Of a DNA stretch of 64,000 nt, positions 42,511 through 51,114 are shown in pieces. The notes beneath the pieces are model-generated. The model saw nothing but the letters and a program-made list of their open reading frames with translations. It had not been told where the DNA came from and ran no database searches. The stretch covers positions 110,306 through 174,305 of the forward strand of contig JAUVXV010000006.1 of assembly GCA_030603365.1 (NCBI GenBank). The letters are read 5' to 3'. This stretch comes from Candidatus Heimdallarchaeota archaeon. GTDB lineage: Archaea; Asgardarchaeota; Heimdallarchaeia; Heimdallarchaeales; Heimdallarchaeaceae. How positions within the stretch are numbered: position 1 is the first letter of the stretch; the number at the start of each line of letters is the position of its first letter. Made by a program: the position numbers and the translations under genes.

Positions 42511-44428
42511 AGAGATCGTAAGGAAGGGATGTACCTTGGAGGGAAGCGATGTTTAATGCAGCATTCTTATGAGTATTAACTTGTTGACCGCATTTAGTAC
42601 AAGGAGCAACATCATGATGGTGTTTATCACGAGCAATTGTTCCTCCACAACCATAATGCTTGGAACTGGTATGATAAGGGGGAACAGCTTCTAATTCCAC
42701 ATCAAAACCTAACTCTAGAGAAGCTAACCAGACAGCTTTCTTGTAAATGTACAAACTGTCTGGCATGGTGTAAATAGCTTTAGCTAACGCTCCTTTAGTA
42801 CCTGCAGGGTCAGTAGTTAGTTCTTCAATCTTTAGAGTTTGACACTGCTTCTTCACCATTACTGCAGCTAAGAAGTGTGGGAGAAGACGGGTGATCTCAC
42901 GGAGGAGACGGTGACGACGTCTATACACTCGGTTGAGCTCACCTTTGAGCTTGCAACTACCAAGATTGTCGTAAGTTTTACGTTTGCGAAGGTAACCACG
43001 ATTGAGCTCGTCTAGAACTTTCTTATCTAGACGTTTGTAACGCTTAGCTAGAAGCAGTAAGTCTGGGAGTAAAGGCACAGGGGTGTTAAACACCACCATA
43101 AACTCTCCCAAACGGTTGATATCTACACCTAGCACTTTCTTCCTCCCTCCTGGAATTGTGGGGAGATAACTGTGGAGAAGGGTAGAGGAGCGGAAACAGT
43201 TATGGGTGCCTTCTAGCACTACATCTACTCGAGGTTTGAACCTAGGAGCTCCTCCACTACTCACTTGGAAAACCTTAATTTCTGCACCGTTCTGGATATA
43301 TTCCACCACTTTTGGAGGAAACAGCACTTGAGCGGTGAGTCTCTTCTTTCCCATTTGTGGGAATCCTAAAGTGGTTCTTCCTTGCTTCTTTACTTGTCTG
43401 GTCAATTCGCTTGCATTCCCTTGTCGGGTGATAACATACTCTCTTTTCATTAACAATTTTATCGGTAATCTTCCTTGCTTTTTACGTTTAAATGGTAAGG
43501 GAACAAGCCTGTCTACAGGTAAACCTTGTAGTAACTGAGGGACACTCTGCATGAATTGGTCAAAGAGTGTGAAAACCACTATCTGCCTGACAGCAGAAAA
43601 GAGTTTTCGAGTAGGTTTGCCTATGATTTTGGCTAGTTCCTTGGATAATTTTTTGAGACTTTTCCAACGAGAGGATTGATAACTATTGATCCATGAGGTG
43701 AGGAAAGGTACAACGATCTGTTGTTCTTGTTTGAGGAGATGGAGTTTATTTAGAAATGCTTGTTGGTTCTTCGAGAGGGTAGGTAACTGTGCGAACGTGG
43801 TGGTTTGGTAAGCTAGAGTATCGTCGATTCCTTGCACAACATCTTGTTGGGTGTAAGTAGGTAAAGCTCCGTTATACACCAAACTGTTGGAGAAATAGTA
43901 AGCTCTTTTTTTCTTTCTACTATACGAATCCAGTTGCAGTCTAGAGTTTGCTAACAGATTAACAACGTACCTTCTTTGCAGCTTCCAGTATTTTCCCAAA
44001 CTGTTTTCAGTATAGGGTGAACGACCAAAAATTATCCACTCCACTAATTGTTGAGGGTTCTTCTGCAGAAAGTTTAACATCCCTTGCACTTTCTTTTCTT
44101 TATCTACTTTCCCTTTCACTGCTATCTGGAGCCAGTGGTAAGCACTTTCAGCTATGTTAGGATTCTTGCCTACCGCTTTCCCTACTTGACGCACAAAGAA
44201 CCGTTCTTTAGGATTAGCGCGATAGAGCTCAACTGCTTGCTTAACCACATCTTGGGTAAGGAGGTGGTGTTGTCTCTCTTCTAACCTTCGTATGCGTTGG
44301 TTGATTTCTTCTCGTTGGACGGGTGAGTCACACTTCAACGCCACCTGGTAACTCCTCATCACTGTATCTAGTACAATCGGATGAGAGATCTGGGAGGTGC
44401 TAGTTGCTTGTGTGCCCATCTGTTTCAT
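42491..44428 (-). CDS. tnpB: Long IS607-type TnpB with unusual RuvC and zinc residues
   Basis: A 645-residue TnpB (typical members have about 400). RuvC-I Asp is in GVDINRLGEF near residue 436 and RuvC-II Glu in KIEELTTD near 535. In place of the usual DRDxNAAxNI the third motif reads NTHKNAALNI, so the RuvC-III Asp is not where it is expected. The zinc finger CPxCG pair 1 is reduced to HYGCGG and pair 2 is CTKCG; extra His (DKHHHD) may help. The first 250 residues are longer than usual. I chose ATG 44428, since the longer frame from 44521 overlaps TnpA. The enzyme may be inactive or use another residue. Confidence 0.8.
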   Translation of the reverse strand: MKQMGTQATSTSQISHPIVLDTVMRSYQVALKCDSPVQREEINQRIRRLEERQHHLLTQDVVKQAVELYRANPKERFFVRQVGKAVGKNPNIAESAYHWLQIAVKGKVDKEKKVQGMLNFLQKNPQQLVEWIIFGRSPYTENSLGKYWKLQRRYVVNLLANSRLQLDSYSRKKKRAYYFSNSLVYNGALPTYTQQDVVQGIDDTLAYQTTTFAQLPTLSKNQQAFLNKLHLLKQEQQIVVPFLTSWINSYQSSRWKSLKKLSKELAKIIGKPTRKLFSAVRQIVVFTLFDQFMQSVPQLLQGLPVDRLVPLPFKRKKQGRLPIKLLMKREYVITRQGNASELTRQVKKQGRTTLGFPQMGKKRLTAQVLFPPKVVEYIQNGAEIKVFQVSSGGAPRFKPRVDVVLEGTHNCFRSSTLLHSYLPTIPGGRKKVLGVDINRLGEFMVVFNTPVPLLPDLLLLAKRYKRLDKKVLDELNRGYLRKRKTYDNLGSCKLKGELNRVYRRRHRLLREITRLLPHFLAAVMVKKQCQTLKIEELTTDPAGTKGALAKAIYTMPDSLYIYKKAVWLASLELGFDVELEAVPPYHTSSKHYGCGGTIARDKHHHDVAPCTKCGQQVNTHKNAALNIASLQGTSLPYDLFPSTHV

Positions 44429-44468
44429 AAATATAATGAGAAGATTGGTATTTAAACCCGGGAAAATC

Positions 44469-45062
44469 TCACTGGTTTGGTGGTGCTTTTCCTCTCCGTT
44501 GTCGGTGTAATCTCCCAGCAAAGGAGGTCACGAGAGCTATCATGTCTTCCACCAGTTTGCTCTTTGCTGCTTGTTCCTTTGGTCTGTATAGCGAGATCAC
44601 CTTTGTTTCAAATGTTTGACAAAACTGGTTAATCACTTTCGTTCCAAACCTTGCTATCCGGTCTTCATAAGTGCAGATAACCGCGTAAGGGTGTGTGGTT
44701 GCTACTGCCTTCAGTAATGAGTGTAACCCTTTTTCCTGGTCATTCATCCCCGAAGCAATGTCAGTAAAGATCTTCCCTACTTTCCACCCTTGTTGTTTTG
44801 CAAAAGTTCGTAAGTGTGCTTGTTGGGTCACTAATTCCTTCTTCTGTTTTGCTCCACTCACTCGTGCATAACCCAACACCACTTGCTTGTGCCGAGGGTC
44901 ATTTTGTTCCTGTTCTTCTCCTAGCATTTGTGCGAGTTTATATCTTCTATGCCCTCCCTTAGTTCTCCCAAAAGGTAATAGTTTCTCTTCTTTTTCCCAC
45001 CTTCTCAATGTGCTAGCTGACACTCCTTGTATGGTTGCTGTTATACCTATTCTTACTAACAT
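44469..45062 (-). CDS. tnpA: IS607-family serine recombinase TnpA
   Basis: A 197-residue transposase with an N-terminal MerR-like HTH (STLRRWEKEEKLLPFGRT, GGHRRY) and a small serine recombinase domain whose catalytic Ser lies in GYARVSGAKQK near residue 69. The TYEDRIARFG block matches the conserved ED-x-x-R-x-x-R region, and length fits IS607 TnpA (about 200). It starts upstream of TnpB on the same strand. It catalyses excision and insertion with little target specificity and looks intact. Confidence 0.9.
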   Translation of the reverse strand: MLVRIGITATIQGVSASTLRRWEKEEKLLPFGRTKGGHRRYKLAQMLGEEQEQNDPRHKQVVLGYARVSGAKQKKELVTQQAHLRTFAKQQGWKVGKIFTDIASGMNDQEKGLHSLLKAVATTHPYAVICTYEDRIARFGTKVINQFCQTFETKVISLYRPKEQAAKSKLVEDMIALVTSFAGRLHRQRRGKAPPNQ

Positions 45063-45171
45063 ACTTGTGTTTTTGTTGTTTATTCAGATAATGTTTGTGC
45101 TTTTCTGGCAAGATTGAGTAGATTTTCACTCAGCAGTTGGTCACAGTAATTGCAAAATATTGCTTTATCAC

Positions 45172-45486
45172 TTATTTTCTTGATGAATTTCTTTGTGGGA
45201 TGAAATCTCTTTGTTCTATCTCTTGAGTGCTGTCATGATAGGCTCTATAATCTTTGTCTGTTCTAATTTCATGACTCCTAGAAAGTTTATTTATTCGTGA
45301 TCTTGGAATCAGCATAATACCGGATAAGACTAGAACAACAGCACCTCCCACTATTGCGACCAATACCCAGGGGAAAGATTCATCAAAAAGGCCACTTTGA
45401 AAAGCGAAATAGAATCCTAGCCCTAACAGCAAAATTAAACCAGCTGAAACACCTTTGATTATGTTCGTTTGTCTGTTATTGTTCAT
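45172..45486 (-). CDS. Small membrane protein with two helices
   Basis: A 104-residue protein with two membrane helices (about residues 12-31 and 37-61) and a charged cytoplasmic tail with several Arg and His. A ribosome site is weak. It lies beside the right end of the IS607 element; no function is recognised. Confidence 0.5.
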   Translation of the reverse strand: MNNNRQTNIIKGVSAGLILLLGLGFYFAFQSGLFDESFPWVLVAIVGGAVVLVLSGIMLIPRSRINKLSRSHEIRTDKDYRAYHDSTQEIEQRDFIPQRNSSRK

Positions 45487-45574
45487 GCCTAATTACTTAG
45501 AGTTTGGACACTTATAATCCTTCATTTGTTTCATTACCAGTTTATAGAATTCTTGACAATTTGCATATTGAGTC

Positions 45575-46708
45575 TTATACTTTTCTTCTTTTCTTTAAAC
45601 TAACTAAGGTTATTATACAACTTAGAACTAGTGAGACCCCGATGGTTATCATCACACTCCAAATCTTCTGATTATCATTCAATGGGTAAGGTGTTGAATT
45701 AATATACCAAGATTTCAAAACTTCTTCAGCCAACTTCTCTTGAGGTGTGAAGTTCTTCAGATCATGTTCTGTATATATCGCTTCCCAATTCCACCAATAG
45801 AACCCTTTTAACCAAGAGATTTCATTAAAAACCTCAAGAGTAGCTTCATAACATAGAGCTTGTTCATTTTCATCTAACCTTCCTTTTTTCTGCCAATTCC
45901 AAGGATAAATATTACAGCCGTCTATACTTCTATAACCTAGTTCGGTGAAAATAATATCTTTCCCTAAAGAAGAAGAATAGTCTTCTAATTCAGGCAGATA
46001 TTTTTGCCAGCCTTTCTTCAATTCATTTAATGTTGGAACTGTAGAATATGTAAGAGTGTAGTAAGCATTCACTCCTATGTAATCTAACTCATCCCAGAAC
46101 GCTATTTGCTGATAACTATCATAAGTGGCTGAATATGTTAAAGGACCAGAATAAATAGCCTTTACTTCACCAATTATATCTACCCATTCTTCCAGATAGC
46201 TCTCTGTACTTCTCAGCTCGCATCCAATGACAAACAATTCAACACTTTTTTGATCTGCAACATCTGCCCAATAAGTGATATAAGTTGTGTATTCGTCAAA
46301 CCATTCCTCTGAAGGTTCGATAAGTGCTCTCCATTCTCCAGTCCTTATATCTACCATTGGTTTTAGAATCACTTTCAAACCTAGAGAGTGTGCTTCATCA
46401 ATAAACGTCAAAACGTCAGTTGTATTTACAGAATAGAGATCATAAGCAGGTTGAATTGCTGTAGATGATGGAGTTTCTTGGAACCAGAAGATGCAGAAAA
46501 CTACCCACTCAGTACCTGTTGATTTTAACCGCTGTAATGATTCTAAGGCTTTTTCATCTCTAAATTCTGACTCTCCCCAACCTATGAAAGAAAAACCTTT
46601 CTGGAAATCCAGTTGCTGATAAATTGATTCATGTATATTTCCATTAATCTGGGGAGAACAACCTAAAGGTAATAGCAAAGAAAGCATTAACCAAGATCTA
46701 TAGTTCAC
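45575..46708 (-). CDS. Secreted GH113-like glycoside hydrolase, membrane anchored
   Basis: A 377-residue protein read from GTG 46708. The N-terminal hydrophobic segment ends in LPLGCSP, which resembles a lipobox, and the C-terminus has a membrane helix with KKRRK. The body is a TIM barrel of the GH113 type: KGFSFIGWGESEF, GLKVILKPMVD, the probable acid/base Glu in FVIGCELRS, GVNAYY, and the probable nucleophile Glu in IFTELGYRS, then WWNWE. GH113 members cleave beta-mannans. The catalytic pair is intact, so it is likely an active surface enzyme. It is not grouped with transporters. Confidence 0.75.
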   Translation of the reverse strand: MNYRSWLMLSLLLPLGCSPQINGNIHESIYQQLDFQKGFSFIGWGESEFRDEKALESLQRLKSTGTEWVVFCIFWFQETPSSTAIQPAYDLYSVNTTDVLTFIDEAHSLGLKVILKPMVDIRTGEWRALIEPSEEWFDEYTTYITYWADVADQKSVELFVIGCELRSTESYLEEWVDIIGEVKAIYSGPLTYSATYDSYQQIAFWDELDYIGVNAYYTLTYSTVPTLNELKKGWQKYLPELEDYSSSLGKDIIFTELGYRSIDGCNIYPWNWQKKGRLDENEQALCYEATLEVFNEISWLKGFYWWNWEAIYTEHDLKNFTPQEKLAEEVLKSWYINSTPYPLNDNQKIWSVMITIGVSLVLSCIITLVSLKKRRKV

Positions 46709-46803
46709 ACTTCTACTATTCTTAGGAGTTATTTAAATATTCATCAGTAAGAAAAAGGAAGATCTGTTAATTTTTTGAAATTTATGTTCTAGAGGAAATT
46801 TCA

Positions 46804-46890
46804 GTTATTATCAGAAGCTGGTTTTCCACACATTCTCCACCTCGTTTTTAGATATTCAGTGAGTCTAGCTGGTTCTAGTTTAGACAGAAA
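46804..46890 (-). pseudogene. Remnant of a 4-oxalocrotonate tautomerase gene
   Basis: The minus strand still reads as a 4-OT C-terminus: EPARLTEYLK then GKPASD, aligned with ESVRVLVQEYPKTHWG and GKPASE of the intact gene at 55730-55912. There is a 6-base deletion relative to it and no N-terminal half. The remaining 46709-47066 interval has no other feature. Confidence 0.6.
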
Positions 46891-47066
46891 TTATATCCAA
46901 AACCTACATTTTACTATAAAATTGCTATTTTTGTTTCTATATCGATTTTACCTTGCAAAGATGAAGGTAAGAGTATGGGGAAATGCTTTTATTCGTCACT
47001 CTTAGTGTTAACAATTCGAAAAATCTTGCTATGTTTCGAAAATATAGCAAAATAGAGGTCGATATT

Positions 47067-48524
47067 ATGAAAATAAAGAATAATCAATTTAAAATTGGTT
47101 TAACTATTCTTATTATTAGTTTCTTACTATATTCTTATGAACCGTCTCAAATAACGGCAAATCTGAATAACAATTTCAACTGGGAATGGGGTACAATAGA
47201 AGTTGTTTCAACAGAGAGCTCAGATTATTGCGCGGACCCATGCGTTGCAGTTGATGATTTTGGTAACATTCATGTGGTTTGGGAAGAAAATACAAACTAT
47301 GGTGGAAGTGGAACTGACTATGACATTTTCTATAAACAATGGGATGCAACATCTTCAACTTGGGGTACAACAGAGGTTGTGTCCACAGAAAGCTGGGATA
47401 GCTCAAAAGATCCTTCTTTAGCAGTTGATGCTTCTGGAAATGTACATGTAGTTTGGGAAGACAATACTGACATTGGGGGGGCAGGAGACGAGTATGATAT
47501 TTTTTATAAAATTAGGATAGCCTCTCTCTCTACATGGACAGTAACTGAAGAGATTAGTATATTTAGTTTATATACATCATTGGATCCTTCTATAGCTATT
47601 GATTCTATTGTGAATATACATATAGTGTGGAGAGATAGTTCAACTTGGTCAGGATCAGGTTTGGATACGGATATTTATTATAAATTTTGGAATTCTTCCT
47701 CTAGTTCTTGGAACATCTCATCACTAGTTTCAACTGAAAGTACAGGTGCTTCATACGACCCTTCTATAACTATTGATTCCTCAGATAATCGGCATTTAGT
47801 TTGGTATGATGAGACAGATTATGATAGTAATGGTAACGATTTTGATATCTTCTATAAAGTTTCAAACGAGGCAACTTTTACGTGGTCATCACCTCAAATA
47901 GTAACTAGTGAAAGTGGTCTTGATTCCTACGCCCCGTCTAGTGTTGTTGATGTGAATGGAAACATTCATGTAGTTTGGATAGAGAACCAGGGTACTATTT
48001 CTTATCCAGAATCTAATATTTTCTACAAAGTTTGGATTTCATCTGTCTCTTCTTGGTCAATTGCGCAGGATCTATCAGCAGAGTTCAATATCCTTTGTAA
48101 CCGACCTTCTGTCTTGGTCGATTCAGCAGAAAATGTGCATGTTTTTTGGGATGAAGCATTTTACTTTATGGAAGAACCTTATGAAGTTAAGTATAAACGT
48201 TGGGAAACTTCTAGTTCCTCCTGGACTACCAAAGAAATTGTTTCTTCAGGTATTGGTGGTGGTGATAGAACCGCAATCAGTGCTTCACCAGCAATTGACT
48301 CACTAAATAAAATCCATTTAGTCTGGATGGACAACAATGATTACGATGGTAGTGGATTAGATGCTGACATTCTCTACAGAATGTTACTTGAAGCCCCTAT
48401 TGTTCCTGAGTTAGAAATCAATGTTTTAAATTTCCTCGAATACTTGATAATCTCAGGCCTAATATCAGGTTTTATTGTTCTACCAATCTTAGTTTCTAGA
48501 ATTCGCAAGAGAAATTTCAATTGA
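47067..48524 (+). CDS. Secreted Asp-box-like repeat protein, second paralogue
   Basis: A 485-residue protein from ATG 47067 (after GTCGATATT; an upstream frame to 46983 is unlikely). It has a signal peptide, about six to seven repeats of the same W-x-VVSTES-x-PS-x-AVD-x-GN-x-H-x-VW-x-D-x-TDY-x-G-x-G-x-D-DIFYK type as at 34.5-36.2 kb, and a C-terminal helix anchor (YLIISGLISGFIVLPILV) ending RIRKRN. It probably forms a beta-propeller on the outer surface. A palindrome follows the stop. Confidence 0.75.
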   Translation: MKIKNNQFKIGLTILIISFLLYSYEPSQITANLNNNFNWEWGTIEVVSTESSDYCADPCVAVDDFGNIHVVWEENTNYGGSGTDYDIFYKQWDATSSTWGTTEVVSTESWDSSKDPSLAVDASGNVHVVWEDNTDIGGAGDEYDIFYKIRIASLSTWTVTEEISIFSLYTSLDPSIAIDSIVNIHIVWRDSSTWSGSGLDTDIYYKFWNSSSSSWNISSLVSTESTGASYDPSITIDSSDNRHLVWYDETDYDSNGNDFDIFYKVSNEATFTWSSPQIVTSESGLDSYAPSSVVDVNGNIHVVWIENQGTISYPESNIFYKVWISSVSSWSIAQDLSAEFNILCNRPSVLVDSAENVHVFWDEAFYFMEEPYEVKYKRWETSSSSWTTKEIVSSGIGGGDRTAISASPAIDSLNKIHLVWMDNNDYDGSGLDADILYRMLLEAPIVPELEINVLNFLEYLIISGLISGFIVLPILVSRIRKRNFN

Positions 48525-48525
48525 G

Positions 48526-48550
48526 CTAGTATATACTAGTTCATACTTTT
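48526..48550 (+). terminator. CTAG-centred palindrome and T run
   Basis: CTAGTATATACTAG (48526-48539) is a perfect 14-base palindrome two bases after the stop codon and is followed by TTCATACTTTTT. It is similar in position and in core to the terminator of the Asp-box-like paralogue at 36.2 kb. Confidence 0.5.
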
Positions 48551-48629
48551 TCTCAATGTCATACCATTAGTTAAGGAAAGAGAACGTGCTATTCAGTAAT
48601 AGAAGTAATGGAGAAAAAAAAGAAAAGAA

Positions 48630-49730
48630 TTAGGTAAGATAGAAAAGATTACTTCCGTCTTCATCCCATTCTTGAGGTCTGTCATTTTTCCCTTTGATGG
48701 GATAGATAGAGTAAGCCCAATCAAAGTTTCCTTCCATGTCTGTATGATCACTTCCTCCTTGAATTAATCCTACATCTAGGAACCAATAAGTCCATGCTCC
48801 GTTTTCATACGATGGTTCATCATAACCATAACCTTTCGCAGTACAAGTTGTAGTAACATACATTATACCTACTGGATTATCTGCTTGTAATTCAGGAATG
48901 AATCCTCCTGAACTACAACTATCAAAGAACATGAAAATCTTACCAGCAGCAGTATTGCCAATTATAGAAGAGATTTCATAATCAAAGATGTCATAATCCC
49001 AAATAGTAGTGCTTGTATCCCATGAACAAATTGTGTGTTGAACTCTATCATATGCAGCACCATGACCAGAGAATATGAAGGCTATTGTATCTTCAGGGCC
49101 TTTACTTGCCACAAGGTTTTGTAATTCAGAGAGTATATTTGCTTTAGTTGCTAAACCATCATACTTAGGATAATCAGAGGTGTGACCATCCCCTAGTACA
49201 ACTATATTGTCATAGCCTATTCCATACAAGTAATTGTACCAATCACTTGCATCGTCATCGCAATAATCTAAATCGCTTAGATAGCCATAATCACTTATTC
49301 CTACAATAAGAGCAAAGTAATTCCCAGAAGGAGGAGGAGAAGGACTTCCATTATCTACATTAACAGTTATAGTATCTGATCCTCTCTTGTTTGCACTGTC
49401 ATAAGCTTTAGCTGATATTATATGAATTCTATCAGTGTAAGTTGTTGTATCCCAAGTATAGCTATTAGCATGAATCATGAAAATGCCATCAATATAAATA
49501 TCTGCAATTAAGGGAGTGTCTTCTTTGTCACTCGCTTCGACAGTAATCAAAACTGAACCAGTAACAGTTGCTCCTTTAGAAGGATTAATTATCGAAACAT
49601 TTGGTGTCTGTTTATTTCCTAGAGGTACAGGTAATTTTACTCTTGTATTTGGATTACTAGTAGCTTCAACACAAATCAAGAATGATGATAGTAAAATGAG
49701 AATAATAACAGATGTTTTTACTTTCTTCAT
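48630..49730 (-). CDS. Secreted caspase-like (C14/metacaspase-type) peptidase with Ig-like domain
   Basis: A 366-residue protein. The signal peptide (MKKVKTSVIILILLSSFLIC) is followed by an Ig-like domain at about 40-125 (PNVSIINPSKGATVTG ... SAKAYDSANKRGSDTITVNV) and a proline-rich hinge. The peptidase domain (about 140-365) has the caspase-fold dyad: His in FIFSGHGA and Cys in FFDSCSSGGF, preceded by LIVGISDY and LDYCDDDASDWYNYL. It is likely an extracellular endopeptidase. It has no membrane anchor, unlike the other secreted proteins here. Start: ATG 49730 after a GTGAT site, not GTG 49739. Confidence 0.8.
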   Translation of the reverse strand: MKKVKTSVIILILLSSFLICVEATSNPNTRVKLPVPLGNKQTPNVSIINPSKGATVTGSVLITVEASDKEDTPLIADIYIDGIFMIHANSYTWDTTTYTDRIHIISAKAYDSANKRGSDTITVNVDNGSPSPPPSGNYFALIVGISDYGYLSDLDYCDDDASDWYNYLYGIGYDNIVVLGDGHTSDYPKYDGLATKANILSELQNLVASKGPEDTIAFIFSGHGAAYDRVQHTICSWDTSTTIWDYDIFDYEISSIIGNTAAGKIFMFFDSCSSGGFIPELQADNPVGIMYVTTTCTAKGYGYDEPSYENGAWTYWFLDVGLIQGGSDHTDMEGNFDWAYSIYPIKGKNDRPQEWDEDGSNLFYLT

Positions 49731-49851
49731 TTTTATCACTCAGTAGAAGAATGCTTCTACAAATAAGAAAGATAGTTGTTTTATTAATAAGGTTTACTGG
49801 GAGTAAGAAAATAATTCTTTCTTGATTCTTCCTTTACTTCATAAGAGAATT

Positions 49852-49947
49852 CTACTGTTTAATACCACAATTTGGACAAATTCTAGTTCTTTCCTTAAGC
49901 TTGAAACCACAATAATCACAGAATCTTGCTTTATTAATATCAAACAT
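49852..49947 (-). CDS. Tiny zinc-ribbon protein (31 residues)
   Basis: An ATG at 49947 opens a 31-residue frame, MFDINKARFCDYCGFKLKER, continuing to ICPNCGIKQ. Two CxxC pairs 15 residues apart form one complete zinc ribbon, so the frame is more than chance. It lies in the 330-base gap between the caspase-like gene and the LRR gene. It may be a real mini-protein or the C-terminus of a lost gene. Confidence 0.45.
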   Translation of the reverse strand: MFDINKARFCDYCGFKLKERTRICPNCGIKQ

Positions 49948-50068
49948 TTAATTTTTGAATTTTTTCTCAGACATCTTAAAAAGATGTATATTTTTTATCC
50001 AGAAATGTTTTTTAGTTATTAATCGTATATCAAACAAGTTAGCTAATAAAAACAAAATAGGTGAACGA

Positions 50069-50938
50069 ATGAATCAAAGTAATTTATCCAGTCAAGTTGT
50101 CATTAAAGGTGTAAAATCTAATGGACAACCCTTTGAATTTCCTTTTAACACTCAAGATACTTCATTAATATTAAGTAAAATGAATCTAAAAAGCATTGAT
50201 TTAACACAATTAGCAAATTGTCCTAATCTGAAGATTCTTGACTTAAAAAACAATAAGCTAGAATCCATTGATCTTTCCCCTTTGACAAATTGCACTAAGC
50301 TAGTAGACATCTATCTTAGGGTTAACATGCTTTCAAGTATCGATTTGAGTCCTCTACAAAATAAAAAAGAACTAGATTATCTTGGTCTATCTTCAAATAG
50401 ACTTACTTCCATAGATCTTACTCCCCTACAGTCTTGTGATAAATTTAGATCATTAAGTCTTAGAAAAAATGAACTTACTTCTCTTGATCTGTCTCCTCTC
50501 CAATCTCTACAGAATCTAAGAGTATTATACTTGAACAAAAACAGGTTTACATCCTTGGATTTGTCACCGATAGAACATATAGTAGCAGAGTTAGTAATTT
50601 TCGAAGTAGACAAAGGAACTGATACAAAAGGTATTGCTAAACCTGGACTTCCTGCTGGTGCCAAGAAAACATTTATTCTAGTCTCAATATGCTTCTTTTC
50701 TAGTGTATTTGGTTATTTGTTGGCTTTATATTACCTAATAAGAAATAAGAAGAAGCATGCTCTATGGTATCTACTAACTGGACTTTTCACTACAATAAGT
50801 ATTGTGTTCTTCTGGCTTTCATCATTTTATGATGGACCAGGAGGACCTGGTGTCATGATTGCAACAGGTATAGTTAATTGGCTTGTAGCTTACTTCTGGT
50901 TGTGGGCAAAAATTACTGCTTTAGAGGAGCAGAAATAA
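50069..50938 (+). CDS. Leucine-rich repeat protein with C-terminal membrane helices
   Basis: A 289-residue protein. ATG 50069 follows AGGTGAACGA; the longer frame to 49955 is rejected. After a short N-terminal strand come six LRR units of about 22 residues, each with a SIDLSPLxxCxxLxxLxLxxN pattern (residues about 30-180). These are followed by three membrane helices (about 200-285). There is no N-terminal signal peptide, so the LRR domain may be cytoplasmic and bind a partner at the membrane. No neighbour is clearly linked. Confidence 0.7.
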   Translation: MNQSNLSSQVVIKGVKSNGQPFEFPFNTQDTSLILSKMNLKSIDLTQLANCPNLKILDLKNNKLESIDLSPLTNCTKLVDIYLRVNMLSSIDLSPLQNKKELDYLGLSSNRLTSIDLTPLQSCDKFRSLSLRKNELTSLDLSPLQSLQNLRVLYLNKNRFTSLDLSPIEHIVAELVIFEVDKGTDTKGIAKPGLPAGAKKTFILVSICFFSSVFGYLLALYYLIRNKKKHALWYLLTGLFTTISIVFFWLSSFYDGPGGPGVMIATGIVNWLVAYFWLWAKITALEEQK

Positions 50939-51001
50939 AAATATAAAATACCATTCTCTTTTTTCCCCTTTATTTTTCTCACTTGAGATAGTTTTTTTCA
51001 T
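50921..51001 (-). pseudogene. 26-residue frame under a duplicated promoter; probable gene remnant
   Basis: ATG 51001 follows CGGTGAAAAA and the frame MKKTISSEK runs 26 codons to TAA, antisense to the LRR gene end. The start and its upstream 70 bases closely resemble those of the PepSY-repeat gene (MKKTHTM). The simplest reading is a once-duplicated gene that has lost almost all its coding part. Confidence 0.35.
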
Positions 51002-51072
51002 TTTTTCACCGACATACTTAGAGTTAAACAACCTATATACCTTCAGAAAAACATATGTTTCACAAAGTACAA
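51002..51072 (-). repeat. Duplicated promoter segment, copy 1
   Basis: About 70 bases containing CACCGAcATA, AAACAACCTATATA and AGAAAAACATATGTTTCACAAAGT on the plus strand resemble 54985-55052 nearly base for base. On the minus strand each holds a TATATAGG TATA box. Confidence 0.6.
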
Positions 51073-51114
51073 TAACAATAAGATAAAAGAAGACAGAAAA
51101 GAGGAAAAAAGAAT

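Larger units (their letters stand above)
42420..45110 (-). mobile_element. IS607-family insertion element (TnpA + TnpB)
   Basis: A serine-recombinase TnpA and a TnpB on the same strand form the standard IS607 arrangement. The stretch has more G and C and more Gln/Arg codons than its AT-rich neighbours, a sign of transfer. IS607 elements have no inverted terminal repeats, so the exact ends cannot be read; I place the left end near the structured DNA after TnpB and the right end near 45110. Beyond the right end a zinc-ribbon-like reading frame fragment lies at 45085-45170. Confidence 0.75.

Noticed and set aside
46983..47066. Upstream extension of the second Asp-box-like protein
   Set aside because: The extra 28 residues precede the signal peptide; ATG 47067 gives a normal secreted N-terminus.
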